Source: RZYY01 sp036794825
GTDB lineage: Bacteria; Bacteroidota; Bacteroidia; Bacteroidales; 4484-276
Direction of reading: 5' to 3'
NCBI GenBank assembly: GCA_036794825.1
Contig: DAIRGA010000016.1
Location: forward strand, 48,874-112,873
DNA: 64,000 nucleotides
Positions 18,836 to 27,349 of the stretch are shown here, one piece after another (the stretch's first letter is position 1; the number at the start of each line of letters is the position of its first letter). The translations under genes and the position numbers were made by a program. Under the pieces are notes generated by a model. The model was not told where the DNA came from. It did not search any database and saw only the letters and a list, made by a program, of their open reading frames with translations.

Positions 18836-19678
18836 ATGAAAAGTGAGATCATCATTTACCAGACTGATGAGCAATCCACCAGACTTGAGGTTCGGCTGGA
18901 GGACGAAACGGTTTGGCTGACCCAGGCGCAAATGGTCGAACTATTCGCCTCAACCAAACAGAATATCAGCCTGCACATCAATAATGTTTTTAAAGAAGGC
19001 GAGTTGAACGAGATTTCAGTTGTCAAGTATTCCTTGACAACTGCCACCGATGGTAAGAAGTACCGGACAAAATTATACAGTCTGGACGTAATTATTTCAG
19101 TTGGGTATAGGGTTAAGTCCCTTCGTGGAACCCAATTCCGTATTTGGGCAAATAAAGTGCTGAAAGAATACCTCTTGAAGGGCTATGCCATTAACCAGCG
19201 TTTTGAGCGGATCGAAAATGATGTCCACTATTTAAAGGATAAAGTACAGGAATTTGACCTGCAAATCAAAACCAGCCTGCTGCCAAACGAGGGAATATTT
19301 TTCGACGGACAGGTGTTTGATGCTTACCTGTTTGCCTCGGATTTGATAAAATCCGCCCGGGAATCCATTGTACTGATTGACAATTACCTGGACGAGAGCG
19401 TTTTGTCACTACTATCGAAAAGAAATGAGGGTGTAACTGCCACCATTTACACTTCAGGGCTGAACCGCCAATTTGAGCTGGATTTGAAAAAACACAACGA
19501 GCAATATCCCGTCATCAATGTTGAAACATTTACCAAATCCCATGACCGCTTTCTGATCATTGACCGGAAAACGGTTTACCATATTGGCGCTTCGCTGAAA
19601 GATCTGGGCAAACGGTGGTTTGCTTTTTCAAAAATTGATATAAATCCATCGGAGATAATCGAAAGACTCAAAAATTAA
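18836..19678 (+). CDS. RhuM-family protein with C-terminal phospholipase-D-like domain
   Basis: This 280-residue cytoplasmic protein has no signal peptide, unlike its neighbours. Residues 1-130 match the virulence-RhuM family: TVWLTQAQMVELF, NISLHINNVFKEGELNE, TDGKKYRTKLYSLDVIISV and a GYRVKSLRGTQFRIWA stretch. That N-terminal helix-turn-helix-like part resembles phage Bro/KilA-type and Fic-associated modules. Residues 160-275 look like a PLD-type domain with one degenerate HKD motif (H236, Arg in place of Lys, D243, then GASLKDLG), so a dimer would be needed for a full site. It is packed 8 bases after a glycosidase and 4 bases before the fucosidase, although nothing in its sequence suggests sugar metabolism. 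Function unknown; nuclease, toxin or regulator are possibilities. Confidence 0.85.
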   Translation: MKSEIIIYQTDEQSTRLEVRLEDETVWLTQAQMVELFASTKQNISLHINNVFKEGELNEISVVKYSLTTATDGKKYRTKLYSLDVIISVGYRVKSLRGTQFRIWANKVLKEYLLKGYAINQRFERIENDVHYLKDKVQEFDLQIKTSLLPNEGIFFDGQVFDAYLFASDLIKSARESIVLIDNYLDESVLSLLSKRNEGVTATIYTSGLNRQFELDLKKHNEQYPVINVETFTKSHDRFLIIDRKTVYHIGASLKDLGKRWFAFSKIDINPSEIIERLKN

Positions 19679-19682
19679 TTAC

Positions 19683-21035
19683 ATGATACAAGCTATGAAA
19701 CAAAAATTTAGATTGCATTGGATTTCAATTTTCCTTTTGTTCGCCTTTCCGGTTTCGGCACAGCAAAAGATCAATCCGGAAGATATCAGGGATAAAATGC
19801 AGTGGTTTGCCGATGCAAAACTGGGAATTTTTATCCATGCCGGTATCTATTCTGTTAACGGCATCAGCGAGTCGTGGAGCTTTCACAATAAACACATCAG
19901 CCACGATGGCTACATGAAACAGTTGGATGGATTTACCCTGAAAAACTATGATCCGGCGGCATGGGCCGATCTGATCAGCCAGACAGGTGCAGGGTATGCA
20001 GTAATCACAACCAAGCACCACGATGGCGTTGCGATGTACGATACGCGGATGAATGAGCTGAGCTCTGTGAAAGCAACTCCGGCAGCACAGGATATGATAA
20101 AACCGTTTTTTGAAGAACTCAGAAAGCGAAACATCAGGTGCGGCGCATATTACTCGCTGATTGACTGGACTCATCCTGATTATCCGGGTTTTCTGAGAGA
20201 CAGCGCAAAGTACAAGGTTGAAGATGATTATCCGAAGTGGTACCGTTTCCGTGATTTTTTTCAGGGCCAAATCAAGGAAATCCTTACCGACCTGAACCCC
20301 GACCTATGGTGGTTCGACGGTGACTGGGAACACAGCGCTGAACGCTGGGAAGCCGAAAAAATAAGGCACATGATCCTGAAACACAACCCTTCAGCCATCA
20401 TCAACGGGCGATTGCAGGGCTACGGCGACTATGCCACTCCAGAACAGAACTTCCCGGTAACCCGGCCAAAATACAACTGGTGGGAACTTTGCATGACCAT
20501 CAACGATAGTTGGGGTTTCCAGACCGACGATAAAAACTGGAAAACACCCTACGAAGTCATCACGATTTTTGCCGATGTGGTTTCGAACGGAGGAAACCTG
20601 CTGCTCGACATCGGTCCAATGGCCGATGGAACCATCCCAGCCGAACAGGTAAACGTTCTCAGGGAATTTGGAGCATGGAACAAAAAGCATAATATGGCAA
20701 TTTTCGGCACTCTTCCCGGGCTTCCACAAGGGCATTTTTATGGGCCCACCACACTTTCAAAAGACAGCACAAGCATCTACCTTTTTCTGTCCGGTAACCC
20801 ACAGAATCAGATAGTTATCAGAGGCTTATTCGACAACATCCAAAGTATTTCGGTTGTTGGGTCAAATTCCCCATTGAAGTGGAAAATTGTCGGGAAAATA
20901 TCCTGGAGTCCGGTTCCGGGGCTGGTATTTATCGAGGTTCCAAATGATCAGTCAGATAAGTATTTGACAGTGATTGAAGTCAAGCTGAAAAGTCCGGTGA
21001 AATTATACAGCGGCGAAGGGGGATTGAGCTTGTGA
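19683..21035 (+). CDS. GH29 alpha-L-fucosidase
   Basis: This 450-residue secreted enzyme starts at ATG 19683 (an internal ATG at codon 5 is also possible) with a signal peptide ending at VSAQQ. The GH29 barrel shows WFADAKLGIFIHAGIYSV, YAVITTKHHDGVAMYD and SLIDWTHPDYPG, with the probable nucleophile D212 in LWWFDGDWEHS. NGGNLLLDIGPMADGTIP is the family's late signature. A short C-terminal beta domain follows. It releases L-fucose from glycans, which fits an FHS-type importer at the start of the locus. It is the last gene of the run and is followed by a terminator at 21050-21088. Confidence 0.95.
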   Translation: MIQAMKQKFRLHWISIFLLFAFPVSAQQKINPEDIRDKMQWFADAKLGIFIHAGIYSVNGISESWSFHNKHISHDGYMKQLDGFTLKNYDPAAWADLISQTGAGYAVITTKHHDGVAMYDTRMNELSSVKATPAAQDMIKPFFEELRKRNIRCGAYYSLIDWTHPDYPGFLRDSAKYKVEDDYPKWYRFRDFFQGQIKEILTDLNPDLWWFDGDWEHSAERWEAEKIRHMILKHNPSAIINGRLQGYGDYATPEQNFPVTRPKYNWWELCMTINDSWGFQTDDKNWKTPYEVITIFADVVSNGGNLLLDIGPMADGTIPAEQVNVLREFGAWNKKHNMAIFGTLPGLPQGHFYGPTTLSKDSTSIYLFLSGNPQNQIVIRGLFDNIQSISVVGSNSPLKWKIVGKISWSPVPGLVFIEVPNDQSDKYLTVIEVKLKSPVKLYSGEGGLSL

Positions 21036-21049
21036 AATGCCCGGGTATA

Positions 21050-21088
21050 AAAAAACCTCACAGATCATTGCGACCTGTGAGGTTTTTT
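21050..21088. terminator. Bidirectional terminator between the convergent fucosidase and propeller genes
   Basis: A perfect 14-bp inverted repeat (21050-21063 with 21075-21088) starts with an A-run and ends with a T-run around the GC core CCTCACAG/CTGTGAGG. It can end transcription from both strands. Confidence 0.9.
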
Positions 21089-21109
21089 AGATTTCAGAAG
21101 CGATCGCAA

Positions 21110-23038
21110 CTACCTTACAACCATCTTCTGTGTAACTTTTTCGTTACCCGCACTGATTGAATAGAAGTAAATCCCGGAGGTGAGTCTGGAAGCATCGAAA
21201 ATAAAGGAATGGTTTCCTGCCTGCATCTCTGTGGAAGGAATTTCAAATACCTTCTGGCCGGTGATATTGAGGATTTCCAATCCTAACGGCAAAGTTTCTG
21301 AAATTTCAAACCTGATCTCGGTTGTTCCGGTTGCCGGGTTAGGGTAATTCTGGTGCACAGAGAGTGATGCCGGTGTTGGTTGAACTTCATCCATACCAAC
21401 CAGGAATTCAAGTTTGTTATGAATGATACGATTCACCACAGGATCGTGGTCGTTGTCAAATGCAAATATTCCCGGTATGTTGTCGGCATTATAAATCAGG
21501 TGAAAAGTGCCGCTTTGATCTGTCTGATCAGCCAAAACCGGGTAGATACATTCATCGTACAGATGGAAAATGTTATCGGCCTGCAAATCAAGGAAATCGC
21601 CCCAGGTTTGGCCATAATCATAAGAGATTCGCATCCACAGATGTTTGTAGTTCAATGTACCGTCGGCTGTTACAAAAGTCTCGGTTACAGAGGAGTAAAC
21701 CAGTGCAATCATACTTCCGTTAATGGCAATGGTTGGCATACAGGATATTCCGAGCGACCGGTAGGCATTAAACGGTGTTTCGGCTGTACCTTCAAAATCA
21801 AAAACGAAACCGGAGTTATTAACATCCTGTGTCCAGCCGATCAACATACCCAGGCTTTCGAGATACTCGGGCATCATGGTGTGGTGAGGGTTATCGGCTT
21901 CGGGGATTTGACTCATGCTTTCGTTCCAATAGCCAATCCCGTCGGTATAAGGCCAGTAGCTGTAAGAACCCGGATCGGGAGGAGCCGCTGCAAGGCGTGC
22001 CACCCGGCCAATTCCCCAAACAACGTGCACCATTCCATTGTTATCTATAGCCATGTTGGAGGAGTTGTCGCAGGAATAAAGCGTATCAGGCATCAATGTG
22101 GTATTGAAATCAAAGAAGGGATAAGGATGCTCCCAGATGATCGTCTTTTCCCAGGTTTCGCCATTATCCATTGATTTCATAATGAACATATCTTTCCAGG
22201 CGCTGCCGTGCAGCATAACCACCATGTCTCCTTTTGATGCCACAGCATAAGTATCGGAGCTGAAATTGAGGTAGTAGTCAGAGCCAAGACCTTCGAGCAA
22301 TTCGCCTTGTTTATCCCAGGTAAGTCCGGCATCCGACGAGCGGTAGTATAACAATGCGCCATCCTGGCCCAGGTAAGGTGTTCCACCGTTTCCGGCTGGT
22401 GCTGTCATTGCGAAAACATGAATGTAGTTGTTGTTGGCGCCACTTGAAACGGCTCTTGGCCATAACAAACCTGAAGCACCGGCAGGCGCCGCCGGAAAAT
22501 CGTATTGCGTCCATGCGCCGGTTCCTTTGGTGGTTCTGTGATTTACTTTCATGGCAGCAGTTCCGGAAACGTGAGCAATCACAATTTCGCCGCTTGGACC
22601 CGCTTTGGCTATGGTAGGCCAGCCGGTTCTCACAGTTTCGATGCGCGCAGTTGGTTTTGGCCCCCATGAAATGTTGAAGAAGTTATATCCGGTTCCCCTG
22701 TCAGGAAAAGCATTGTTGGTAGGGTTTTCGACTCCGCGGGTACAAACCGCCGCCCTAGTGTTGTCGTCCCAAATAATAAAACGATTTGCCAGGCTGGCAT
22801 TCGACTGCATATCAAATACCGTTTCGATGATCTCGGTCTCTGTTCCCCAGTTGGCATTTTTCAGTATACCCGGTTGGCTGAAACTACTGTTGACCATTGG
22901 GATTCGAGGTTCAGTAGACTCGTGGATAGAGCGTGTGAGCGACATTTGCGTGCGCTCTTTGTCGGCGGGGATTCTTTTCTGCGAAAAACCTGCGGAAAGC
23001 ACCGCCATCAGGATCAATGATAAAAGTAAATGTTTCAT
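21110..23038 (-). CDS. Secreted Asp-box beta-propeller protein with T9SS sorting domain, paralogue 1
   Basis: This 642-residue protein begins with a signal peptide (MKHLLLSLILMAVLSAGFSQ). The body is a sialidase/BNR-like propeller with three Asp-box motifs of the S-x-D-x-G-x-T-W type: SSDAGLTWDK, SMDNGETWEK and SYDYGQTWGD. A family-specific block GIGRVARLAAAPPDPGSYSY lies in the middle. The last 80 residues (NYPNPATGTTEIRFEIS to QKMVVR) are a T9SS type A sorting domain, so the protein should be exported across the outer membrane and probably surface-anchored. It is one of four tandem paralogues. No catalytic sialidase residues could be assigned, and binding or another hydrolytic role is possible. 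A near-consensus -7 element (TATTTTCG, 23074-23081 on the minus strand) lies 36 bases upstream. Confidence 0.85.
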   Translation of the reverse strand: MKHLLLSLILMAVLSAGFSQKRIPADKERTQMSLTRSIHESTEPRIPMVNSSFSQPGILKNANWGTETEIIETVFDMQSNASLANRFIIWDDNTRAAVCTRGVENPTNNAFPDRGTGYNFFNISWGPKPTARIETVRTGWPTIAKAGPSGEIVIAHVSGTAAMKVNHRTTKGTGAWTQYDFPAAPAGASGLLWPRAVSSGANNNYIHVFAMTAPAGNGGTPYLGQDGALLYYRSSDAGLTWDKQGELLEGLGSDYYLNFSSDTYAVASKGDMVVMLHGSAWKDMFIMKSMDNGETWEKTIIWEHPYPFFDFNTTLMPDTLYSCDNSSNMAIDNNGMVHVVWGIGRVARLAAAPPDPGSYSYWPYTDGIGYWNESMSQIPEADNPHHTMMPEYLESLGMLIGWTQDVNNSGFVFDFEGTAETPFNAYRSLGISCMPTIAINGSMIALVYSSVTETFVTADGTLNYKHLWMRISYDYGQTWGDFLDLQADNIFHLYDECIYPVLADQTDQSGTFHLIYNADNIPGIFAFDNDHDPVVNRIIHNKLEFLVGMDEVQPTPASLSVHQNYPNPATGTTEIRFEISETLPLGLEILNITGQKVFEIPSTEMQAGNHSFIFDASRLTSGIYFYSISAGNEKVTQKMVVR

Positions 23039-23101
23039 AGTTTTGATTTGATTTGGTGATGAATAATTGCAAGCGAAAATACAAAAAAGAAATTATTAAA
23101 A

Positions 23102-23134
23102 GCAAAAAGGCCTCTTTTCAGGGAGGCCTTTTGC
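23102..23134 (-). terminator. Terminator of propeller paralogue 2
   Basis: The inverted repeat AAAAGGCCTC (23105-23114) with GAGGCCTTTT (23123-23132) has an 8-base loop and lies 20 bases past the stop of the 23154-25088 gene on the minus strand. Confidence 0.75.
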
Positions 23135-23153
23135 AATAGAATCTATTGTAATA

Positions 23154-25088
23154 TTACTTCACAATCAATTTGTGCGTTACTTTTTCTGCACCGGTTGATA
23201 CAGTGTAGAAGTAAACACCTGATGTGAGCGCAGATGCATCAAACGAAATGGAATAGGTTCCGGCATTCATGGATATGGCAGGAATCTCATAAACTTTCTG
23301 GCCAGTCAGATTGAATACTTCAAAACCAACGCTTGCGGCTTGTCCAAGCTCAACATTAACGCGGGTAACGCCAGTAGTTGGATTTGGATATGCCTGGGAA
23401 ACGTTCAGACTTGTTGCTGGTTGAACCGGATCATTGATTCCAACGGTGAAGCTCATGCTATTATGAATAATCCTGTTGATAACCGGATCATGATCTTCGT
23501 CAAGATAAAGGCCAGGAAGGTTATCTGCCATGTAAATCAACTGGAAAGCACCGGCTCCGTTTGGATCAGCAGCCATCACAGGGTAGATACACTCATCATA
23601 AAGATGGAAGATATTATCAGCCTGCAGATTTTTAAAAGGTCCCCATGTCTGACCTTTGTCATAGGAATAGCGTGTCCAGATATGTCTGTAGTTTTGAGTA
23701 CCATCGGCAGTAACAAACGTTTCGGTTACTGATGAATAGGCAATCATTATCATATTACCATTAATGGCAATAGTTGGCATGGTTGAAATACCTAACGAGC
23801 GGTAGGTAGCAAACTGAGGATCTCCGGTCCCTTCGTAATCAAAAATGAAACCGCTGTTGTTGACATCCTGTGTCCAGCCAGCCAGCATTCCAAGTTCTTC
23901 GAGGTATTCCGGCATCATGGTTTTGTGAGGGTTGTCATTATCAGGAATTTGGCCCATGCTTTCGTTCCAGTAACCGATACCATCGGTGTAAGGCCAATAG
24001 CTGTAAGAACCCGGATCCGGGGGAGCAGCAGCCAAACGGGCAACACGTCCGATTCCAAAAACAACATGAATCATTCCGTCGTCGTCAATGGCAAGACTGG
24101 CCGACTGATCAACTGCATAAAGTGTGTCGTTCATCAAAGTGGTCTGAACATCAAAGAACGGGTAAGGATGTTCCCAAATCATTATTTTTTCCCAGTTTTC
24201 ACCGTTATCGGTCGACTTGAGTACGAATAGATCTCTCCATGAACTTGATTGCAGCAGAGCTACAGTATTTCCTTTGGAGGCCATAGTATAGTCATCAGCA
24301 CGAATGTAAAGATAATTGTCAGCACCTGTACCTTCAAGTTGTTCGTGCTGGATATCCCAGGTTACGCCACCGTCTGATGAACGGTTGTAAAGAAGAGCGC
24401 CATCCTGTCCCAGCCATGGTGTTCCGCCATTTCCTGCGGGGGCAGTTAAGCCAAAAAGATGAATGTACTCATTATTTGGACCAGATGTAGCCATACGTGG
24501 CCACAGGTATTGTGGTGTGGCTGTTCCGGCCGGACCATAATATTCGGACTGTGTCCAGGCGCCGGTTCCCTTGGTTGCTCTGCTTGAAATTACCAGTGGT
24601 GCAGTACCGGAGCGGTGTGCAACGATAATCTCACCAGCGGGACCCCATTTGGCGATGGATGGCCAGCCTGTACGAATGGTTTCAACTCTTGCAGTGGGTT
24701 TTGGTCCCCAGGCTGATCCATTATGGTAATTATAACCGGTTCCCCTGTCAGGAAAAGCAAATCCTGTCGGGTTTTCAACACCGCGCATGCACACGGCTGC
24801 CATGGAACCGTCGTTCCAAACTACAAACCTGTTGGCTAGTGTTGTATTGGACTGAAGGTCATAAATAGTTTCGATGATTTCAGTTTCATCACCCAACAGC
24901 CTGGCGTCTTTCATCAAACCAGGTTGTGTGTAGGTAACATTTAACATTGGTGGTTCAGGGTCGGTAGGCATTTCATATACCCTTGTTACCGACATCTTTG
25001 TGAGCTCCTTTGAAACCGGTGTCCGGCTCTGTGAATAACCAGCGCTCACCATGCAAACTGCGAGAACGATTAGTAGTACTTTCTTCAT
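23154..25088 (-). CDS. Secreted Asp-box beta-propeller protein with T9SS sorting domain, paralogue 2
   Basis: This 644-residue protein has a signal peptide (MKKVLLIVLAVCMVSAGYSQ). It shares the array's fixed architecture: an ETEIIETIYDLQSN motif near residue 68, Asp boxes SSDGGVTWDI, STDNGENWEK and SYDKGQTWGP, the GIGRVARLAAAPPDPGSYSY block and a C-terminal T9SS type A domain (AYPNPTTGVTRVNVELG onward). By eye it is closest to paralogue 3. A -7 promoter element TATTTTTG lies at 25132-25139 (minus strand), 44 bases upstream of the ATG. Its role is unknown; co-location with glycosidases makes glycan binding or cleavage plausible but unproven. Confidence 0.85.
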   Translation of the reverse strand: MKKVLLIVLAVCMVSAGYSQSRTPVSKELTKMSVTRVYEMPTDPEPPMLNVTYTQPGLMKDARLLGDETEIIETIYDLQSNTTLANRFVVWNDGSMAAVCMRGVENPTGFAFPDRGTGYNYHNGSAWGPKPTARVETIRTGWPSIAKWGPAGEIIVAHRSGTAPLVISSRATKGTGAWTQSEYYGPAGTATPQYLWPRMATSGPNNEYIHLFGLTAPAGNGGTPWLGQDGALLYNRSSDGGVTWDIQHEQLEGTGADNYLYIRADDYTMASKGNTVALLQSSSWRDLFVLKSTDNGENWEKIMIWEHPYPFFDVQTTLMNDTLYAVDQSASLAIDDDGMIHVVFGIGRVARLAAAPPDPGSYSYWPYTDGIGYWNESMGQIPDNDNPHKTMMPEYLEELGMLAGWTQDVNNSGFIFDYEGTGDPQFATYRSLGISTMPTIAINGNMIMIAYSSVTETFVTADGTQNYRHIWTRYSYDKGQTWGPFKNLQADNIFHLYDECIYPVMAADPNGAGAFQLIYMADNLPGLYLDEDHDPVINRIIHNSMSFTVGINDPVQPATSLNVSQAYPNPTTGVTRVNVELGQAASVGFEVFNLTGQKVYEIPAISMNAGTYSISFDASALTSGVYFYTVSTGAEKVTHKLIVK

Positions 25089-25131
25089 AGTTTTAGTGTT
25101 TTTGATGGATTAATAATTTTAATAACGTTTG

Positions 25132-25139
25132 CAAAAATA
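25132..25139 (-). promoter_or_regulatory. Putative Bacteroidota -7 promoter element for paralogue 2
   Basis: The minus strand reads TATTTTTG, matching TAnnTTTG, 44 bases before the ATG. The -33 TTTG/TTG partner is not at the ideal distance. Confidence 0.45.
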
Positions 25140-25220
25140 TAAATATCAGGCAAATCCACACGATTTTGATGCCAAAAAATCCATCCTTGCCTGTTAAACG
25201 GGCTGCTTTTTCGATTTTAC

Positions 25221-25252
25221 AAAAAAAAGAGGCTCCCAAACCGGAAGCCTCT
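25221..25252 (-). terminator. Terminator of propeller paralogue 3
   Basis: On the minus strand AGAGGCT pairs with AGCCTCT around a GC-rich loop and is followed by eight T residues (the A-run at 25221-25228). It lies just downstream of the 25276-27210 gene. Confidence 0.75.
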
Positions 25253-25275
25253 GAATCTTTTCTTGAAAAAGTCAA

Positions 25276-27210
25276 TTACCTGACAATCATCTTGCGGGTT
25301 ACATTTTCACCATCAGTGTTAACTGAGTAGAAATAAACACCCGAGGTCAGCGAAGATGCATCAAAGGTGATTACATTTGCGCCTGCAGTCATTGTCCTTG
25401 AAGGAATTTCAAAAACCTTCTGACCGGTCATATTGAAAATTTCAAACGACACATTTGAAGTTTGCTCAAGTTCAACAGTAACTTGTGTTGTTCCAGTAGT
25501 GGGGTTAGGATAAGTTTGCGAAACGTTAACTCCAGAAACTGGTTTAATCTGATCTTCTACTCCAACTGTAAAGTTGAGCGCATTATGGATAATCCTGTTG
25601 ATCACCGGATCGTGGTCTTCATCAAGATACAGTCCGGGGAGGTTATCAGCCATATAAATCATCTGGAAAGCGCCATTTGCAGTAACATCTTCAGCAAAAG
25701 TGGGGTAAATGCATTCATCGTAAAGATGGAAGATATTATCGCCCTGAAGATCGCGGAAAGTGCCCCATGTTTGTCCCTTGTCATAGGAGAAGCGAGCCCA
25801 GATATGTCTGTAATTTTGAGTTCCATCGGCAGTAACGAATGTTTCGGTAACAGAGGAGTAAGCAACTGCGATCATACTTCCATTAACGGCAATGGTTGGA
25901 TACGTTGAAATACCTAAAGCACGATAAGTGGCGAACTGAGGATCACCAGTACCTTCATAATCGAAAATGAAACCGCTGTTGTTTACATCCTGCGTCCAGC
26001 CGGCCAGCATTCCAAGCTCTTCGAGATATTCCGGCATCATGGTTTTATGTACGTTATCGTTATCCGGAATTTGTCCCATAGTTTCATTCCAGTAACCGAT
26101 GCCATCAGTGTAAGGCCAGTAGTTGTAAGAACCCGGGTCCGGAGGAGCGGCTGCAAGGCGTGCAACGCGACCAACACCCCAAACTACATGAACCATTCCG
26201 TTATCATCAATGGCGAGGTTAGCTGAGTTATCCACCGCATAAAGTGTATCGGGCATCAGTGTGGTATTAAAATCGAAGAATGGATAGGGATGCTCCCAAA
26301 TCATGATTTTCTGCCAGTTTTCGCCATTATCTGTTGATTTCAAAACAAAAAGGTCTTTCCATGCACTAACCGAAAGCATTGCAACGGTATTTCCTTTTGC
26401 AGCCAATACATAGTCGTCAGCGCTGAAGTTTGTGTAATAATCTGAGCCAAGGCCATCAATCAATTCGTGCTGAATATCCCAGGTAACACCACCATCCATA
26501 GATCTGTTGTACAACAAGGCGCCATCCTGCCCCATGTAAGGAGTTCCGCCATTGGCAGCGGGAGCTGTAAGGGCAAAAAGATGTACAATCTCGTTGTTTG
26601 GGCCGGATGTGGTCATACGTGGCCAAAGGTATTGAGGAATGGCGGTACCGTTTGGACCATTGAAGTTCTGTTCAGTCCATGCTCCTGCACCTTTAGTCGG
26701 ACGGGATGCAATCACCAGGGCAGCTGTTGCTGATCTGTGAGATACTACGATTTCGCCATTAGCTCCTAATTTTGCTATTGATGGCCATCCTGTGCGGACG
26801 GTCTCAATCCTTGCTGTGGGTTTTGGTCCCCAAGACGTTCCATTGAAATAATTGTAACCTGTGCCCCTGTCAGGGAAAGCAAATCCTGTTGGGTTTTCAA
26901 CGCCGCGTGTACTAACTGCTGCCATAGTTCCATCTTCAAATACGACGAAACGGCTGCTTAATGCTGCATTACTCTGGAGATCATAAATAGTTTCTATAAT
27001 TTCGGTCTCATCACCAAGTAACTTTGCATCCTTCATCACGCCTGGTGTGGAGTAATTGCTGTTCACCATTGGAGGTGCAGGGTCAACAACTGAATTGACA
27101 GTCCTGACAACACTCTTTTGCGTCAGTTCTTTGGAAACGGGAACACGTTGCTGCGAAAAACCAGCAATCACAATGCAAATTGCACTAAAAAGTAATAATG
27201 CTCTTTTCAT
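25276..27210 (-). CDS. Secreted Asp-box beta-propeller protein with T9SS sorting domain, paralogue 3
   Basis: This 644-residue protein has a signal peptide (MKRALLLFSAICIVIAGFSQ). It has the same order of motifs as its neighbours: ETEIIETIYDLQSN, SMDGGVTWDI, STDNGENWQK, GVGRVARLAAAPPDPGSYNY, SYDKGQTWGT, then a T9SS type A domain starting at TYPNPTTGTTQVTVELE. Visible differences from paralogue 2 are scattered substitutions and no indel in the propeller, so the duplication is old enough to have drifted but the fold is preserved. A TATTTTTG -7 element at 27252-27259 (minus strand) is 42 bases upstream and a hairpin at 25221-25252 ends the transcript, so it is probably a single-gene unit. Confidence 0.85.
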   Translation of the reverse strand: MKRALLLFSAICIVIAGFSQQRVPVSKELTQKSVVRTVNSVVDPAPPMVNSNYSTPGVMKDAKLLGDETEIIETIYDLQSNAALSSRFVVFEDGTMAAVSTRGVENPTGFAFPDRGTGYNYFNGTSWGPKPTARIETVRTGWPSIAKLGANGEIVVSHRSATAALVIASRPTKGAGAWTEQNFNGPNGTAIPQYLWPRMTTSGPNNEIVHLFALTAPAANGGTPYMGQDGALLYNRSMDGGVTWDIQHELIDGLGSDYYTNFSADDYVLAAKGNTVAMLSVSAWKDLFVLKSTDNGENWQKIMIWEHPYPFFDFNTTLMPDTLYAVDNSANLAIDDNGMVHVVWGVGRVARLAAAPPDPGSYNYWPYTDGIGYWNETMGQIPDNDNVHKTMMPEYLEELGMLAGWTQDVNNSGFIFDYEGTGDPQFATYRALGISTYPTIAVNGSMIAVAYSSVTETFVTADGTQNYRHIWARFSYDKGQTWGTFRDLQGDNIFHLYDECIYPTFAEDVTANGAFQMIYMADNLPGLYLDEDHDPVINRIIHNALNFTVGVEDQIKPVSGVNVSQTYPNPTTGTTQVTVELEQTSNVSFEIFNMTGQKVFEIPSRTMTAGANVITFDASSLTSGVYFYSVNTDGENVTRKMIVR

Positions 27211-27251
27211 AGATAGTTTAAATTAATGATTATGTTTAAAAAATTGAATTG

Positions 27252-27259
27252 CAAAAATA
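27252..27259 (-). promoter_or_regulatory. Putative Bacteroidota -7 promoter element for paralogue 3
   Basis: The minus strand reads TATTTTTG, 42 bases before the ATG, at nearly the same spacing as in the neighbouring paralogues. Confidence 0.45.
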
Positions 27260-27302
27260 GCATTTCTGGTTTTAACGGAATTTTCAGTTAAATTGGGTAA
27301 TT

Positions 27303-27332
27303 AAAAAAAAGACTCCCTCGGTTCGGGAGTCT
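27303..27332 (-). terminator. Terminator of propeller paralogue 4
   Basis: AGACTCCC (27310-27317) pairs with GGGAGTCT (27325-27332). On the minus strand it is followed by a run of T residues, 18 bases past the stop of the 27350-29266 gene. Confidence 0.85.
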
Positions 27333-27349
27333 CTTTAATATCTCCTAAT

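Noticed and set aside
21380..22174. A 264-codon forward frame inside propeller paralogue 1
   Set aside because: It is antisense to a gene with strong motif evidence on the other strand. Similar shadow frames occur opposite the other paralogues and none has a plausible start or fold.
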